A model generated the notes under the pieces. The model did no database searches. It was given only the letters and a program-made list of their open reading frames with translations, and had not been told where the DNA came from. The position numbers and the translations under genes were made by a program. From assembly GCF_030812335.1 (NCBI RefSeq), contig NZ_JAUSSN010000008.1, positions 62,001 to 126,000 of the forward strand: a stretch of 64,000 nucleotides of DNA, written 5' to 3'. Positions 15,057 through 23,446 of this stretch are shown here, piece by piece (within the stretch, counting starts at the first letter, position 1; every line of letters begins with the position of its first letter). Source of the DNA: Pseudarthrobacter oxydans. GTDB taxonomy: Bacteria > Actinomycetota > Actinomycetes > Actinomycetales > Micrococcaceae.

Positions 15057-16391
15057 ATGAAGGTTTTGCTGGCCAGCCAGGCCATCGCCGGACACTTCAA
15101 TCCCATGACCGGCATCGGCGTCCGTTTGAAGACCGAGGGCCACGAGGTCGGCTGGTATACCGGCCGCACGCTCGCCGGCAGACTGGACGAGCTGGGCATC
15201 CCGCACTACCCGTTCGACCGCGCAATCGAGCACACCGGGGACAACCTCAACGAGCTCTACCCGCAGCGCGCCAAACTCAAGGGACCGATGGCCATCCGGT
15301 TCGACGGGGAACGGATCTTCGCCAGCAACGTCACGAATTTCTTCGAAGACATCCGGGACGTGCACCAGCGTTTCCCGTTCGACGCCGTCGTGATGGACAG
15401 CAGCATGTTCATCCAGCGGCTCGTCGCCGTGGTGCTGGGCAAAACGGTGGTCAGCGTCGTCGCCATCGGCAACATGGAAAGCGACCCGCTGGTCCCGCCC
15501 TTGTTCTTCGGCTTCTCCCCGGCGCGGACCCCGGCCGACAAGATCCTCCATGCCGGCGCGCGGCTGGTCTCGGAGCAGATCGTCACCAAGCCGGCGCGGA
15601 CCAGCTACGCGCGGCAGCTCCGGGGCTACGGCCTCCGGACACCGCGGGGGACCCCCATCACCGACGAGACCTACCGGTGGTCGCACGCGATCATCCAGAC
15701 GGGCACCGCGTCCCTGGACTTCCCGCGGCGGAACATCAACCCGAAAGTCCACTACGTCGGCGCCCTGCTGCCACACCGGGCAGGATCTGCCACCGACCCG
15801 GCCGCCGCGACCGGCCCGGCCGCGGCCAGCGCTCCGGCCGCGGACGCCCGGCAGCCGACGGCGGCGCAGGGGACTTACCGCCGGACCGTCGTCGTCACCC
15901 AGGGAACCGTTGACAACAGGGACCCGGCCAAACTGATCATCCCCACCATTGAGGCGCTGAAGGACACGGACTCCCTTATCGTCGTGGCGAGTGGCGGTGC
16001 GAACACGGAAGCTCTGCGACGGCGGTATCCGCAGCCCAACGTGGTCGTCGAGGACTACGTCGACTTTGCCCGGGTTTTTCCCTTCACGGACGTTTTTGTC
16101 ACCAATGGCGGATTCGGCGGGGTGCTGTTGAGCCTGTCCCACGGGGTTCCCCTGGTGACGGCGGGACTCAACGAGGGCAAGAGCGACGTCAACGCCCGGG
16201 TGGCATACGCCGGCGTCGGGGTGAACCTGAAGACTGAGAACCCCAGCGCCGCTGCGATCCGCTCCGCCGTCGACACCGTGCTGGGTGATCCGGCCTGGCG
16301 GGAACGGGCGCAGGCGATGCGGGGGCAGTTCGAGGCCGACGACAGCGTCGGCGCCGCCGTCGAGGTCATCAAAGCCGCCGTCGCGGGCTGA
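15057..16391 (+). CDS. UGT/MGT-type glycosyltransferase
   Basis: This 444-residue GT-B enzyme of the GT1-like group has an N-terminal acceptor domain starting MKVLLASQAIAGHFNPMTGI. Its C-terminal nucleotide-sugar site has VVEDYVDFARVFPFTDVFVT, then NGGFGGVLLSLSHGVPLV and LNEGKSDVNARVAYAGVG. It would transfer a sugar to a small lipophilic acceptor; donor and acceptor are unknown. An alanine/proline-rich stretch (about residues 241-275) inserts between the two domains and is probably a disordered linker. It begins 8 bases after pcrA and may be co-transcribed. Confidence 0.88.
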   Translation: MKVLLASQAIAGHFNPMTGIGVRLKTEGHEVGWYTGRTLAGRLDELGIPHYPFDRAIEHTGDNLNELYPQRAKLKGPMAIRFDGERIFASNVTNFFEDIRDVHQRFPFDAVVMDSSMFIQRLVAVVLGKTVVSVVAIGNMESDPLVPPLFFGFSPARTPADKILHAGARLVSEQIVTKPARTSYARQLRGYGLRTPRGTPITDETYRWSHAIIQTGTASLDFPRRNINPKVHYVGALLPHRAGSATDPAAATGPAAASAPAADARQPTAAQGTYRRTVVVTQGTVDNRDPAKLIIPTIEALKDTDSLIVVASGGANTEALRRRYPQPNVVVEDYVDFARVFPFTDVFVTNGGFGGVLLSLSHGVPLVTAGLNEGKSDVNARVAYAGVGVNLKTENPSAAAIRSAVDTVLGDPAWRERAQAMRGQFEADDSVGAAVEVIKAAVAG

Positions 16392-16474
16392 CGCAGGCAC
16401 CCGGAAGCACCCGGCATCGGGACTGACGCCGGCAGCCGCCGGTGCACGCCGTCCCTGCAGGCATAATGGAGCCC

Positions 16475-17173
16475 ATGCGACGGACACTTCTGGGGATTCT
16501 GGCCGCCCTCATCCTGCTGGCGGCCACGGCGTGCACCGTCACGCAGAAGGACCCGGACTATGTCCCGCCCGCACCGCTGCCAGCCCTCGAGCAGCTCAGG
16601 CAGGCGCCGCTCGCCGATGCGGCCACATATGCCGCGGGCCAGGACATCCTCAGCTTTGTCACCGATGACCGGAACGTGGTCTGCTCCCTGACATCGGCCC
16701 GCGGCGAGCACGTGAACCTGCCGTATGAGCAGAACGGCTACGCCGACCCCGCCAACAACAAGCTGGCGACCGTCCCGGTGGCGCACTGCGAACTGGCGGC
16801 CTACCCCGCGCCGGCCGCGAAGGACATCACGGACGACTGCGGCGGGACGGGCCTGGGCTACCTCGGCGGCGCCGCGCTGCTCACCCCGGAGCGCGCCGGC
16901 TACGGCGAATGCCGCTCCGGCGTCACACAGCAGGAAGCCGAATCCGGGCCCCGGGGAAGCCGCAAGGGCCCGATCTCCGAGCTTCCCGTCCTCGGCGAGG
17001 GCCAGAACCTGGAGCGCAACGGACTGCGCTGCTCGGCCTACAACGGCGGAGTCGCCTGCGGAAACGTCTCCGCCGGCGTCGCATTCTTCGTGTCGCGCGA
17101 GCGTTACGAACTGATCTCCGATGCCGGGAAAACAGCCACTCAGGCACCTTCAGACGCCCCAAAAACCCCGTAA
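16475..17173 (+). CDS. Predicted lipoprotein
   Basis: This 232-residue protein begins MRRTLLGILAALILLAATAC, a lipoprotein signal with the lipobox cysteine at C20, so it should be anchored to the outer face of the membrane. The mature part contains seven or so further cysteines (for example VVCSLTS, AHCELAA, DDCGG, GECRSG, LRCSAYNG, VACGN), suggesting several disulfides. The domain resembles uncharacterised actinobacterial lipoproteins, and no function can be assigned. Upstream in-frame GTG (16442) and ATG (16466) starts exist, but the 16475 ATG gives the normal short lipoprotein n-region. Confidence 0.8.
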   Translation: MRRTLLGILAALILLAATACTVTQKDPDYVPPAPLPALEQLRQAPLADAATYAAGQDILSFVTDDRNVVCSLTSARGEHVNLPYEQNGYADPANNKLATVPVAHCELAAYPAPAAKDITDDCGGTGLGYLGGAALLTPERAGYGECRSGVTQQEAESGPRGSRKGPISELPVLGEGQNLERNGLRCSAYNGGVACGNVSAGVAFFVSRERYELISDAGKTATQAPSDAPKTP

Positions 17174-17395
17174 TCTAGGCGTTTTTCTACGCTCCATAGA
17201 ATAGTGTCCTTACTCACATTGAGGGTAGTCTGGAACGGGCCCGTCTCCAAGAAGGGCTAGAGTTCGAAAGAGGAGTATTGCGCCCTGTGGCTCGTTTTTG
17301 CCATTTGCAGGGTGCGTTTATTCCGCAGCCCGGTAACTGCGATAACGCGGGGTCCGGCTGTACAGAAACTACTTCGACGTAGAGGACACTAAACC
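17174..17395 (+). promoter_or_regulatory. sucCD leader and promoter region
   Basis: These 222 bases precede sucC. The start of the region has GACGCC...GGCGTTTTTC, which can form a weak terminator for the lipoprotein gene. Further on, GCGTTTAT...CGCAG-loop-CTGCG...ATAACGC (about 17306-17357) can form a two-part stem-loop in the leader. AGAGG lies about 11 bases before the GTG. I recognise no known riboswitch. Confidence 0.4.
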
Positions 17396-18565
17396 GTGGA
17401 CCTGTTTGAATACCAGGCGCGCGATATGTTCGAGGCGCACGGTGTACCCGTGCTTGCCGGGATCGTGGCGCACACCCCTGAAGAAGCAAAGGCAGCTGCC
17501 GAGAAAATCGGCGGCGTAACTGTCGTCAAGGCGCAGGTCAAGGCCGGAGGCCGCGGCAAAGCCGGCGGCGTCAAGGTCGCCAAGACCGCTGACGAGGCGT
17601 TTGAACACTCCACCAACATCCTCGGGATGGACATCAAGGGTCACACCGTCCACCGCGTGATGATCGCCCAGGGTGCGGACATCGCCGAGGAATACTACTT
17701 CTCCGTTCTTCTGGACCGGGCCAACCGCAACTACCTGGCCATGTGCTCGGTTGAAGGCGGCATGGAAATCGAGCAGCTCGCCGTTGAGCGCCCCGACGCC
17801 CTGGCCAAGATCGCCATCGACCCGGCCGTCGGCATCGACCAGGCCAAGGCCGACGAAATCGTCGCCGCTGCAGGCTTCTCCGAGGAACTGCGCGGCAAAG
17901 TCGCCGGCGTCATCCTGAAGCTCTGGGACGTTTTCAAGAAGGAAGACGCCACCCTGGTGGAGGTCAACCCGCTGGTCCTGACCGGCGCCGGTGACATCGT
18001 TGCCCTCGACGGCAAGGTCTCCCTCGACGAGAACGCCGGCTTCCGCCACCCCAAGCACGCGCACCTTGAAGACAAGGACGCTGCTGACCCGCTCGAGGCC
18101 AAGGCCAAGGCGCAGGACCTCAACTACGTCAAGCTGGACGGCTCCGTCGGCATCATCGGCAACGGTGCCGGCCTGGTCATGTCCACGCTCGACGTCGTTG
18201 CCTACGCCGGCGAGAACCACGGCGGCGTCAAGCCCGCCAACTTCCTGGACATCGGCGGTGGAGCTTCGGCCGAGGTCATGGCAGCAGGCCTCGACGTCAT
18301 CCTGGGCGACCCGCAGGTCAAGTCCGTCTTCGTCAACGTCTTCGGCGGCATCACCGCCTGTGACGCCGTCGCCAAGGGCATCGTCGGTGCCCTGGCCGAG
18401 CTGGGCCACTCCGCGAACAAGCCGCTGGTAGTCCGCCTCGACGGCAACAACGTTGAGGAAGGCCGCCGCATCCTGGCCGAGGCCAACCACCCGCTGGTTA
18501 CCCTGGCCGCCACCATGGACGAGGGCGCCGACAAGGCTGCCGAGCTCGCCAACGCAGCGAAGTAA
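17396..18565 (+). CDS. sucC: Succinyl-CoA synthetase, beta subunit (ADP-forming type)
   Basis: This 389-residue ATP-grasp protein carries the nucleotide- and CoA-side determinants of succinyl-CoA ligase, a TCA-cycle enzyme. It opens [20 protein letters not shown], shows [18 protein letters not shown] in the ATP-grasp fold, VEVNPLVLT and [15 protein letters not shown], and [16 protein letters not shown] at the subunit interface. The start is GTG with an AGAGG ribosome site. The alpha subunit gene follows after 12 bases, forming a classical two-gene operon. Confidence 0.97.
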   Translation: MDLFEYQARDMFEAHGVPVLAGIVAHTPEEAKAAAEKIGGVTVVKAQVKAGGRGKAGGVKVAKTADEAFEHSTNILGMDIKGHTVHRVMIAQGADIAEEYYFSVLLDRANRNYLAMCSVEGGMEIEQLAVERPDALAKIAIDPAVGIDQAKADEIVAAAGFSEELRGKVAGVILKLWDVFKKEDATLVEVNPLVLTGAGDIVALDGKVSLDENAGFRHPKHAHLEDKDAADPLEAKAKAQDLNYVKLDGSVGIIGNGAGLVMSTLDVVAYAGENHGGVKPANFLDIGGGASAEVMAAGLDVILGDPQVKSVFVNVFGGITACDAVAKGIVGALAELGHSANKPLVVRLDGNNVEEGRRILAEANHPLVTLAATMDEGADKAAELANAAK

Positions 18566-18577
18566 AGGGACTCGACT

Positions 18578-19480
18578 ATGTCTATTTATCTGAACAAGGA
18601 CTCCAAGGTCATCGTCCAGGGCATCACCGGCGGCGAAGGCACTAAGCACACCGCCCTGATGCTGAAGGCCGGCACCAACGTCGTCGGCGGCGTCAACGCC
18701 CGCAAGGCCGGCTCGACCGTCCTGCACGGCGACACCGAGATCACCGTCTTCGGTACCGTCAAGGAAGCCATGGCCGAGACCGGCGCTGACGTCTCCATCG
18801 TCTTCGTCCCCCCGGCCTTCACCAAGGACGCCGTCGTTGAGGCCATCGAGGCCGGCATCGGCCTGGTCGTCGTCATCACCGAAGGCGTGCCGGTACAGGA
18901 CTCTGCCGAGTTCTGGGCCCTGGCACAGTCCAAGGTCGACGCCAACGGCAAGCAGGTCACGCGCATCATCGGACCGAACTGCCCCGGCATCATCACCCCC
19001 GGCGAGGCCCTCGTGGGCATCACCCCGGCCAACATCACGGGCAAGGGCCCCATCGGCCTCGTCTCCAAGTCAGGCACCCTGACCTACCAGATGATGTACG
19101 AACTGCGCGATCTGGGCTTCTCGACCGCCATCGGCATCGGCGGCGACCCGGTCATCGGCACCACCCACATCGATGCGCTCGAGGCCTTCGAAGCTGACCC
19201 GGAAACCAAGGCGATCGTCATGATCGGCGAAATCGGCGGCGACGCCGAAGAGCGTGCCGCCGACTACATCAAGGCACACGTCACGAAGCCGGTTGTTGGC
19301 TACGTCGCAGGCTTCACCGCCCCGGAAGGCAAGACCATGGGCCACGCAGGCGCCATCGTCTCGGGCTCCGCGGGCACCGCCCAGGCCAAGAAGGAAGCCC
19401 TCGAGGCTGCCGGGGTCAAGGTCGGCAAGACGCCGTCCGAGACCGCCAAGCTCCTGCGCGAGGTCTTCGCCACCCTCTAG
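18578..19480 (+). CDS. sucD: Succinyl-CoA synthetase, alpha subunit
   Basis: This 300-residue subunit pairs with SucC. It binds CoA through the N-terminal Rossmann domain ([20 protein letters not shown]) and carries the phosphohistidine loop ([20 protein letters not shown], with the catalytic His in GHAGAI). [15 protein letters not shown] and [12 protein letters not shown] are also conserved. A strong terminator hairpin follows, ending the sucCD operon. Confidence 0.97.
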   Translation: MSIYLNKDSKVIVQGITGGEGTKHTALMLKAGTNVVGGVNARKAGSTVLHGDTEITVFGTVKEAMAETGADVSIVFVPPAFTKDAVVEAIEAGIGLVVVITEGVPVQDSAEFWALAQSKVDANGKQVTRIIGPNCPGIITPGEALVGITPANITGKGPIGLVSKSGTLTYQMMYELRDLGFSTAIGIGGDPVIGTTHIDALEAFEADPETKAIVMIGEIGGDAEERAADYIKAHVTKPVVGYVAGFTAPEGKTMGHAGAIVSGSAGTAQAKKEALEAAGVKVGKTPSETAKLLREVFATL

Positions 19481-19503
19481 GGGCCGAAGCACCAAGCACC
19501 ACC

Positions 19504-19568
19504 ACAACGCGGGGTCACCTACGGCCCGTCCCACTCGCTGGGATGGGCCGGAAGTGACCCCGCGTTGT
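19504..19568 (+). terminator. Rho-independent terminator of sucCD
   Basis: ACAACGCGGGGTCAC (19504-19518) pairs perfectly with GTGACCCCGCGTTGT (19554-19568). An inner stem GGCCC-G-TCCCA/TGGGA-T-GGGCC lies inside, and TTTGTTT follows. The outer arm core GTGACCCCGCG recurs at 20731-20782 as a repeat. Confidence 0.92.
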
Positions 19569-19684
19569 TTGTTTAAGCACGACGGCGGCGGGTCACGTTC
19601 CCGGGGAGGTGGCCTGCCGCCGTCGTGCTTTTCCGTTTTGCCGAGGCCGGGCCTCAAGCTTTGGCGCCGTGCCGGGGCCGGGCC

Positions 19685-20167
19685 TCAGACTTTGGCGCCA
19701 GCCAGGAGTTCGTCGAGACGCTCGTAGCCTTCGGTCAGGCCGCCTTCCATGCCGGACTGCGCCATGCCGTCGCGGGCCTTCATGCTCGGATAGACGCCGT
19801 GGGCCTTCAGCCGCGTGCGTCCGCCGCCGAGATCCTCGAAGGTCAGGAACTCGATGCTGACCACGTCCGGGTAGCCGTCGAACTCGAAGGTCTGGATGGC
19901 GAAGTCGTTTTCCCGGACCGTGTGGAAGACGCCGTTGAAGCCGTAGGCGGCGCCGTCCGGTCCCGTGTGGGTGTAGCGGTAGCTGCCGCCGGTCCGGAAA
20001 TCGTAGTGGTCGATGTCCATCTTCAGCCGCCGCGGGCCGAGCCACTGGGCGACGAGGGCGGGCTCTTTGTGGGCCCGGAACACGTCGGCGACGGGAAAGT
20101 CGAACTCCCGCTCGCAATCGATGAAGGGCAGTCCCTCCGGGACACTGAGTTTCAGGGCGTTGGTCAT
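19685..20167 (-). CDS. SRPBCC/AHSA1-like domain protein
   Basis: This 160-residue protein has the START-like fold of the AHSA1 group. An N-terminal PFIDCEREFDFPVADVFRAH leads to VAQWLGPRRLKMDIDHYDFR, GGSYRYTHTGPDG and the C-terminal long helix (GLTEGYERLDELLAGAKV). Members bind hydrophobic ligands and are commonly encoded next to an ArsR-type regulator, as here. Its ATG overlaps the regulator's TGA (20164-20167), so the two are coupled. Ligand unknown. Confidence 0.9.
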   Translation of the reverse strand: MTNALKLSVPEGLPFIDCEREFDFPVADVFRAHKEPALVAQWLGPRRLKMDIDHYDFRTGGSYRYTHTGPDGAAYGFNGVFHTVRENDFAIQTFEFDGYPDVVSIEFLTFEDLGGGRTRLKAHGVYPSMKARDGMAQSGMEGGLTEGYERLDELLAGAKV

Positions 20168-20526
20168 GATGACTCCTTTGCCGGTGTGCCGCGTGCCGCG
20201 GCGTTTGATTGGAGCACGGCGTCCAGGCTGCGGAACTGCTCCTCGCGGACCAGCCGGTACTGGTCGATCCAGGCGGTGAGCGCCTCCAGCCGTGCGGGGT
20301 TCAGGTGGACGGGCCGGCGCTGGGCGTCACGGGTGCGCGTGACCAGCTGCGCCTGCTCGAGGACCTGGATGTGTTTCGAGACCGCCTGCTTGGTGATCGC
20401 GAAAGGTTCCGCCAAATCATTCACGGTGGCCGGACCCCGGCTGAGCCGGGAGATGATGCGGCGACGGACCGGATCGGCGAGGGCCAGGAAGGCCAAGTCG
20501 AGCTGATCGTCGTCGCGTTCGTCCAC
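20164..20526 (-). CDS. ArsR/SmtB-family transcriptional regulator
   Basis: This winged-helix protein of about 120 residues has the pattern LAFLALADPVRRRIISRLSR, VNDLAEPFAITKQAVSKHIQ and VLEQAQLVTRTRDAQRRPVH. The recognition helix lies in the second segment, and no metal-binding cysteine pair is present, so it is likely a non-metal ArsR that controls its own operon with the SRPBCC gene. The GTG at 20526 is preferred because the alternative GTG at 20538 sits directly against the GGGAGG ribosome site. Both are possible. Confidence 0.88.
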   Translation of the reverse strand: MDERDDDQLDLAFLALADPVRRRIISRLSRGPATVNDLAEPFAITKQAVSKHIQVLEQAQLVTRTRDAQRRPVHLNPARLEALTAWIDQYRLVREEQFRSLDAVLQSNAAARGTPAKESS

Positions 20527-20538
20527 TGGATGCCCCAC

Positions 20539-20730
20539 CTCCCGTCCCGGATCCGACAGTGAATCTGTTCGTCAACTGGTCATCAACCGCGTGTTCGATC
20601 ACGTAGTCCACTTCGTGTTCAACCGCATCGTTGATCAATCTCTAGGTTGTTAACGCTACGCCTGGCCGCAGGCCTGCGCAAGAGTCCAGCGCGGCGTCCC
20701 TACGCGCCCGTCCCGCACCTCGGGACGTGC
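20539..20730. other. Upstream region of the ArsR operon
   Basis: This non-coding stretch holds a cluster of TTCAACCGC/TCATCAACCGC copies and a TTGATCAA palindrome (20630-20645) at the start of an AT-richer patch. These are plausible ArsR operator elements. Nothing else is recognised before the repeat at 20731. Confidence 0.35.
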
Positions 20731-20782
20731 GCGTAGTGACCCCGCGCCGCCGGGCGGGACGCGTAGTGACCCCGCGCCGCCG
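20731..20782 (+). repeat. Tandem GTGACCCCGCG repeat
   Basis: GCGTAGTGACCCCGCGCCGC (extending to CG) occurs at 20731 and again at 20761, a 30-base period. The core GTGACCCCGCG also forms the right arm of the sucCD terminator, which suggests a dispersed GC-rich repeat family. Confidence 0.7.
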
Positions 20783-20789
20783 TCGGCCC

Positions 20790-20834
20790 TTGCGTCGGCG
20801 GCTCGCACTTTGTTAGTATGTCAGGACAAACTAA
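20790..20834 (+). promoter_or_regulatory. Promoter and palindromic operator before tautomerase gene
   Basis: TTGCGT (20790-20795) and TAGTAT (20814-20819) make a -35/-10 pair with 18-base spacing. Overlapping the -10 is a near-perfect palindrome at 20813-20834 with half-sites TTAGTATGTC and GACAAACTAA separated by AG (one mismatch). The same core occurs before iolC and the sugar ABC genes, so this is probably a repressor site. Confidence 0.6.
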
Positions 20835-20848
20835 TGAAGGTGTAGCGA

Positions 20849-21253
20849 GTGCCACTCGTGCGAATCGACGTCAACCAGGGCCGGACCCCGGAGCAGCTCC
20901 AGGCGCTCAGCCGGGGAATCCACGACGCCATTGTGGCCGAATACGGCATTCCGGAGCGGGACTACTTTCACGTCCTGACCGAACATCCCGCGGGCCAGAT
21001 CCTGGCCCAGGATGCCGGCCTCGGCTTCGAGCGGACGCCGGGCGTGCTGATGATCCAGATCTTCACCCAGGCCGGACGGAGCCAGGCGGCCAAGCAGTCC
21101 CTGTTTGCCGCCATTGCGGAAAAGCTGGCCGCCACCGGAGTCGCCGGCGAGGATGTCTTCATCGGCTACGTCGAGAACACTGCGGGGGACTGGTCGTTCG
21201 GTTTCGGCCGGGCGCAGTACGTCACCGGAGAGCTGGGCGTGCCCAGTAAATAG
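20849..21253 (+). CDS. Tautomerase-superfamily protein
   Basis: This 134-residue protein starts MPLVRIDVNQGRTPEQLQAL. Removal of Met leaves the catalytic Pro1 of 4-oxalocrotonate-tautomerase-type enzymes, and a second beta-alpha-beta unit follows (VLMIQIFTQAGRSQAAKQSL). Such proteins interconvert keto and enol forms or act as promiscuous hydratases. It starts with GTG and has GAAGG upstream. The promoter carries the same operator as the inositol genes, which suggests a role there, perhaps on a keto intermediate; that is inference. Confidence 0.87.
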   Translation: MPLVRIDVNQGRTPEQLQALSRGIHDAIVAEYGIPERDYFHVLTEHPAGQILAQDAGLGFERTPGVLMIQIFTQAGRSQAAKQSLFAAIAEKLAATGVAGEDVFIGYVENTAGDWSFGFGRAQYVTGELGVPSK

Positions 21254-21330
21254 CCCGCAGGCACGCGCCGGCTGCCCGCCGAAACGGCCACGCCGCAAGG
21301 GCATTCAGGCCCCCAGTGTCAAGTTGTAAA

Positions 21331-21376
21331 TATGTCAGTACAAACCTTTGACAGTACATGCATTCTAGGGCAGAGT
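21331..21376 (+). promoter_or_regulatory. iolC promoter with TGTCAGTACA sites
   Basis: TATGTCAGTACAAACC (21331-21346) is followed by TTGACAGTACATGC, whose TTGACA (21348-21353) can be the -35, with CAGAGT 17 bases on as a weak -10. The two (T/A)CAGTACA copies overlap the promoter. The first resembles the palindromic operators before the tautomerase and ABC-importer genes. Confidence 0.55.
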
Positions 21377-21470
21377 AGTGGATGTGGCCCGGCTCACGCC
21401 GGCTTCCTAAGCACCGAAGCTCAGGCTGCGCAAAGGTACCGAGTTCACACCAGAAAGGTCCACGATCACC

Positions 21471-22472
21471 GTGACCCACGAACTGCTCACGATCGGGCGC
21501 ATCAGCGTTGATATCTACCCGAACGACATCGGGGTGGATCTGGAGGATGTCACGTCCTTCGGAAAGTACCTTGGCGGATCACCGTCCAACGTAGCGGTCG
21601 CGGCCGCCCGCCACGGCCGCCGCACCGCTGTGATCACCCGCACCGGCGACGACGCCTTCGGCAAATACCTGCACCGCGAACTGCGCAAGTTCAACGTGGA
21701 CGATTCCTTCGTCACCGCGGTCAAGGAATGGCCCACCGCCGTCACCTTCTGCGCGATCAAGCCGCCGGAGGACTTCCCGCTCTACTTCTACGGGCGCTTT
21801 CCCACGGCCCCGGACCTGCAGATCAAGGCCGAGGAGCTGGACCTGGACGCCATCAGGGACGCCGGCATCTTCTGGTCCACCGTCACCGGCCTCTGCCAGG
21901 AGCCCAGCCGCACCGCCCACCTCGCGGCCCACGAGGCGCGGCCCCGCACCGGGCTGAAGCCCGGCCGGTTCACCATCCTGGACCTCGACTACCGGCCGAT
22001 GTTCTGGGCCTCCGAAGCCGAAGCCCGGGAACAGGTCGCCAGGATCCTCCCGCACGTCACCGTGGCCATCGGCAACGACAAGGAATGCGCCGTCGCCGTC
22101 GGCGAAGGCACCCCGGACGAACAGGCGGACCGGCTGCTCGCGGCCGGCGTCGAGATCGCCGTCGTCAAGCTCGGCCCGGAAGGCGTCATGGCCAAGACCC
22201 GCACCGAGCGCGTCGTCTCCGCCCCGGTGCCGGTGGAAACCGTCAACGGCCTGGGCGCCGGCGACTCCTTCGGCGGAGCGTTCTGCCACGGGCTGCTCTC
22301 CGGCTGGCCGCTCGCCCAGGTTCTCGACTTCGCCAACGCCGCCGGCGCGCTGGTCGCCTCCCGGCTGTCCTGCGCCGACGCGATGCCGACGCCGGAGGAA
22401 GTCACCGGTCTGCTCGCCGAACGCGGCCGCCTCGTACCGGGCACCTACGCCACCGAAGGAGCAACCCTGTGA
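21471..22472 (+). CDS. iolC: 5-dehydro-2-deoxygluconokinase
   Basis: This 333-residue PfkB-family kinase phosphorylates 2-deoxy-5-keto-gluconate, the fifth step of myo-inositol breakdown. It has the PfkB entry motif (TSFGKYLGGSPSNVAVAAAR) and the C-terminal NGLGAGDSFGGAFCHGLL with the catalytic Asp of GAGD. It starts at GTG 21471 and heads the iol operon. Its TGA overlaps the GTG of the next gene. Confidence 0.93.
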   Translation: MTHELLTIGRISVDIYPNDIGVDLEDVTSFGKYLGGSPSNVAVAAARHGRRTAVITRTGDDAFGKYLHRELRKFNVDDSFVTAVKEWPTAVTFCAIKPPEDFPLYFYGRFPTAPDLQIKAEELDLDAIRDAGIFWSTVTGLCQEPSRTAHLAAHEARPRTGLKPGRFTILDLDYRPMFWASEAEAREQVARILPHVTVAIGNDKECAVAVGEGTPDEQADRLLAAGVEIAVVKLGPEGVMAKTRTERVVSAPVPVETVNGLGAGDSFGGAFCHGLLSGWPLAQVLDFANAAGALVASRLSCADAMPTPEEVTGLLAERGRLVPGTYATEGATL

Positions 22473-23440
22473 GTGTCGACCCCGCCGCCGCCACCCTCGC
22501 GGTGGACGATGATCCCCGCCGCTACGAACACCTGAGCATCATCCGGCTCGAGGACCCCGACGCGATCGCCCGCGCCGCGAAGGCCCGCCGCCGCCACCCC
22601 GGCGTCAAGGCCGGCAAGCAGAACTTCATCGTCGCCGCCGACCACCCGGCCCGCGGCGCCCTCGCCGTCGGCAGTGACCCCGTGGCGATGGCGGACCGCC
22701 GGCAGCTGCTGGACCGGCTCCAGGTCGCCCTGGCCAATCCCGACGTCGACGGCGTGCTGGCCTCCCCGGACATCATGGACGACCTGCTCCTGCTCGGCGC
22801 GCTCGAGGGCAAGCTCCTCTTCGGTTCGATGAACCGCGGCGGTCTCTCCGGGCTGGTCAACGAACTCGATGACCGCTTCACCGGCCACACCGCTGCCGCC
22901 CTCGAGGCGCTGGGCGCCGACGGCGGCAAGATGCTCACGCGCATCTGCCTGGGCGACCCGGACACGGTCGCCACCCTGGAGGCCACCGCCAAGGCGATCG
23001 ATTCCCTCGCCGGGCGCAAGCTCATCGCGATGGTGGAGCCGTTCCTGTCCATCTGGGAGAACGGCAGGGTCCGCAACGACCTTTCCACGAACGCGGTGAT
23101 CAAATCCGTCGCGATCGCCGAAGGCCTGGGCTCCACCAGCGCCTACACCTGGATGAAGCTCCCGGTGGTGGCCGAAATGGAACGCGTCATGGCGTCCACC
23201 ACGATGCCCACCGTGCTCCTCGGCGGCGACCCGGACAGCAGCCAGGACGACGTCTTTGCGAGCTGGGAAGCAGCCCTCGCGCTGCCGGGCGTCCAGGGCC
23301 TGACCGTCGGCCGGACCCTGCTCTACCCGCAGGACGGCGACGTGGCCGGGGCCGTGGCAACTGCCGCCTCGCTGCTGCACCACACCGCACCCGCCCGCCC
23401 GGCACCCGCCCGCACCGCACCCGCAGAAGTATCGGAGTAA
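22469..23440 (+). CDS. Cgl0158-type (beta/alpha)8 aldolase, IolJ-like role
   Basis: This 323-residue TIM-barrel protein of the DeoC/Cgl0158 class I aldolase type replaces the Bacillus class II IolJ in many actinobacterial inositol operons. It presumably splits 2-deoxy-5-keto-gluconate-6-phosphate into DHAP and malonate semialdehyde. Visible barrel strands include KQNFIVAADHPARGALAVG, DGVLASPDIMDDLLLLGALE and GRKLIAMVEPFLSIWENGRV, with a Lys in AYTWMKLPVV as Schiff-base candidate. The start is a GTG overlapping iolC's stop. Its role rests on operon position. Confidence 0.8.
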   Translation: MSVDPAAATLAVDDDPRRYEHLSIIRLEDPDAIARAAKARRRHPGVKAGKQNFIVAADHPARGALAVGSDPVAMADRRQLLDRLQVALANPDVDGVLASPDIMDDLLLLGALEGKLLFGSMNRGGLSGLVNELDDRFTGHTAAALEALGADGGKMLTRICLGDPDTVATLEATAKAIDSLAGRKLIAMVEPFLSIWENGRVRNDLSTNAVIKSVAIAEGLGSTSAYTWMKLPVVAEMERVMASTTMPTVLLGGDPDSSQDDVFASWEAALALPGVQGLTVGRTLLYPQDGDVAGAVATAASLLHHTAPARPAPARTAPAEVSE

Positions 23441-23446
23441 CGTCCC

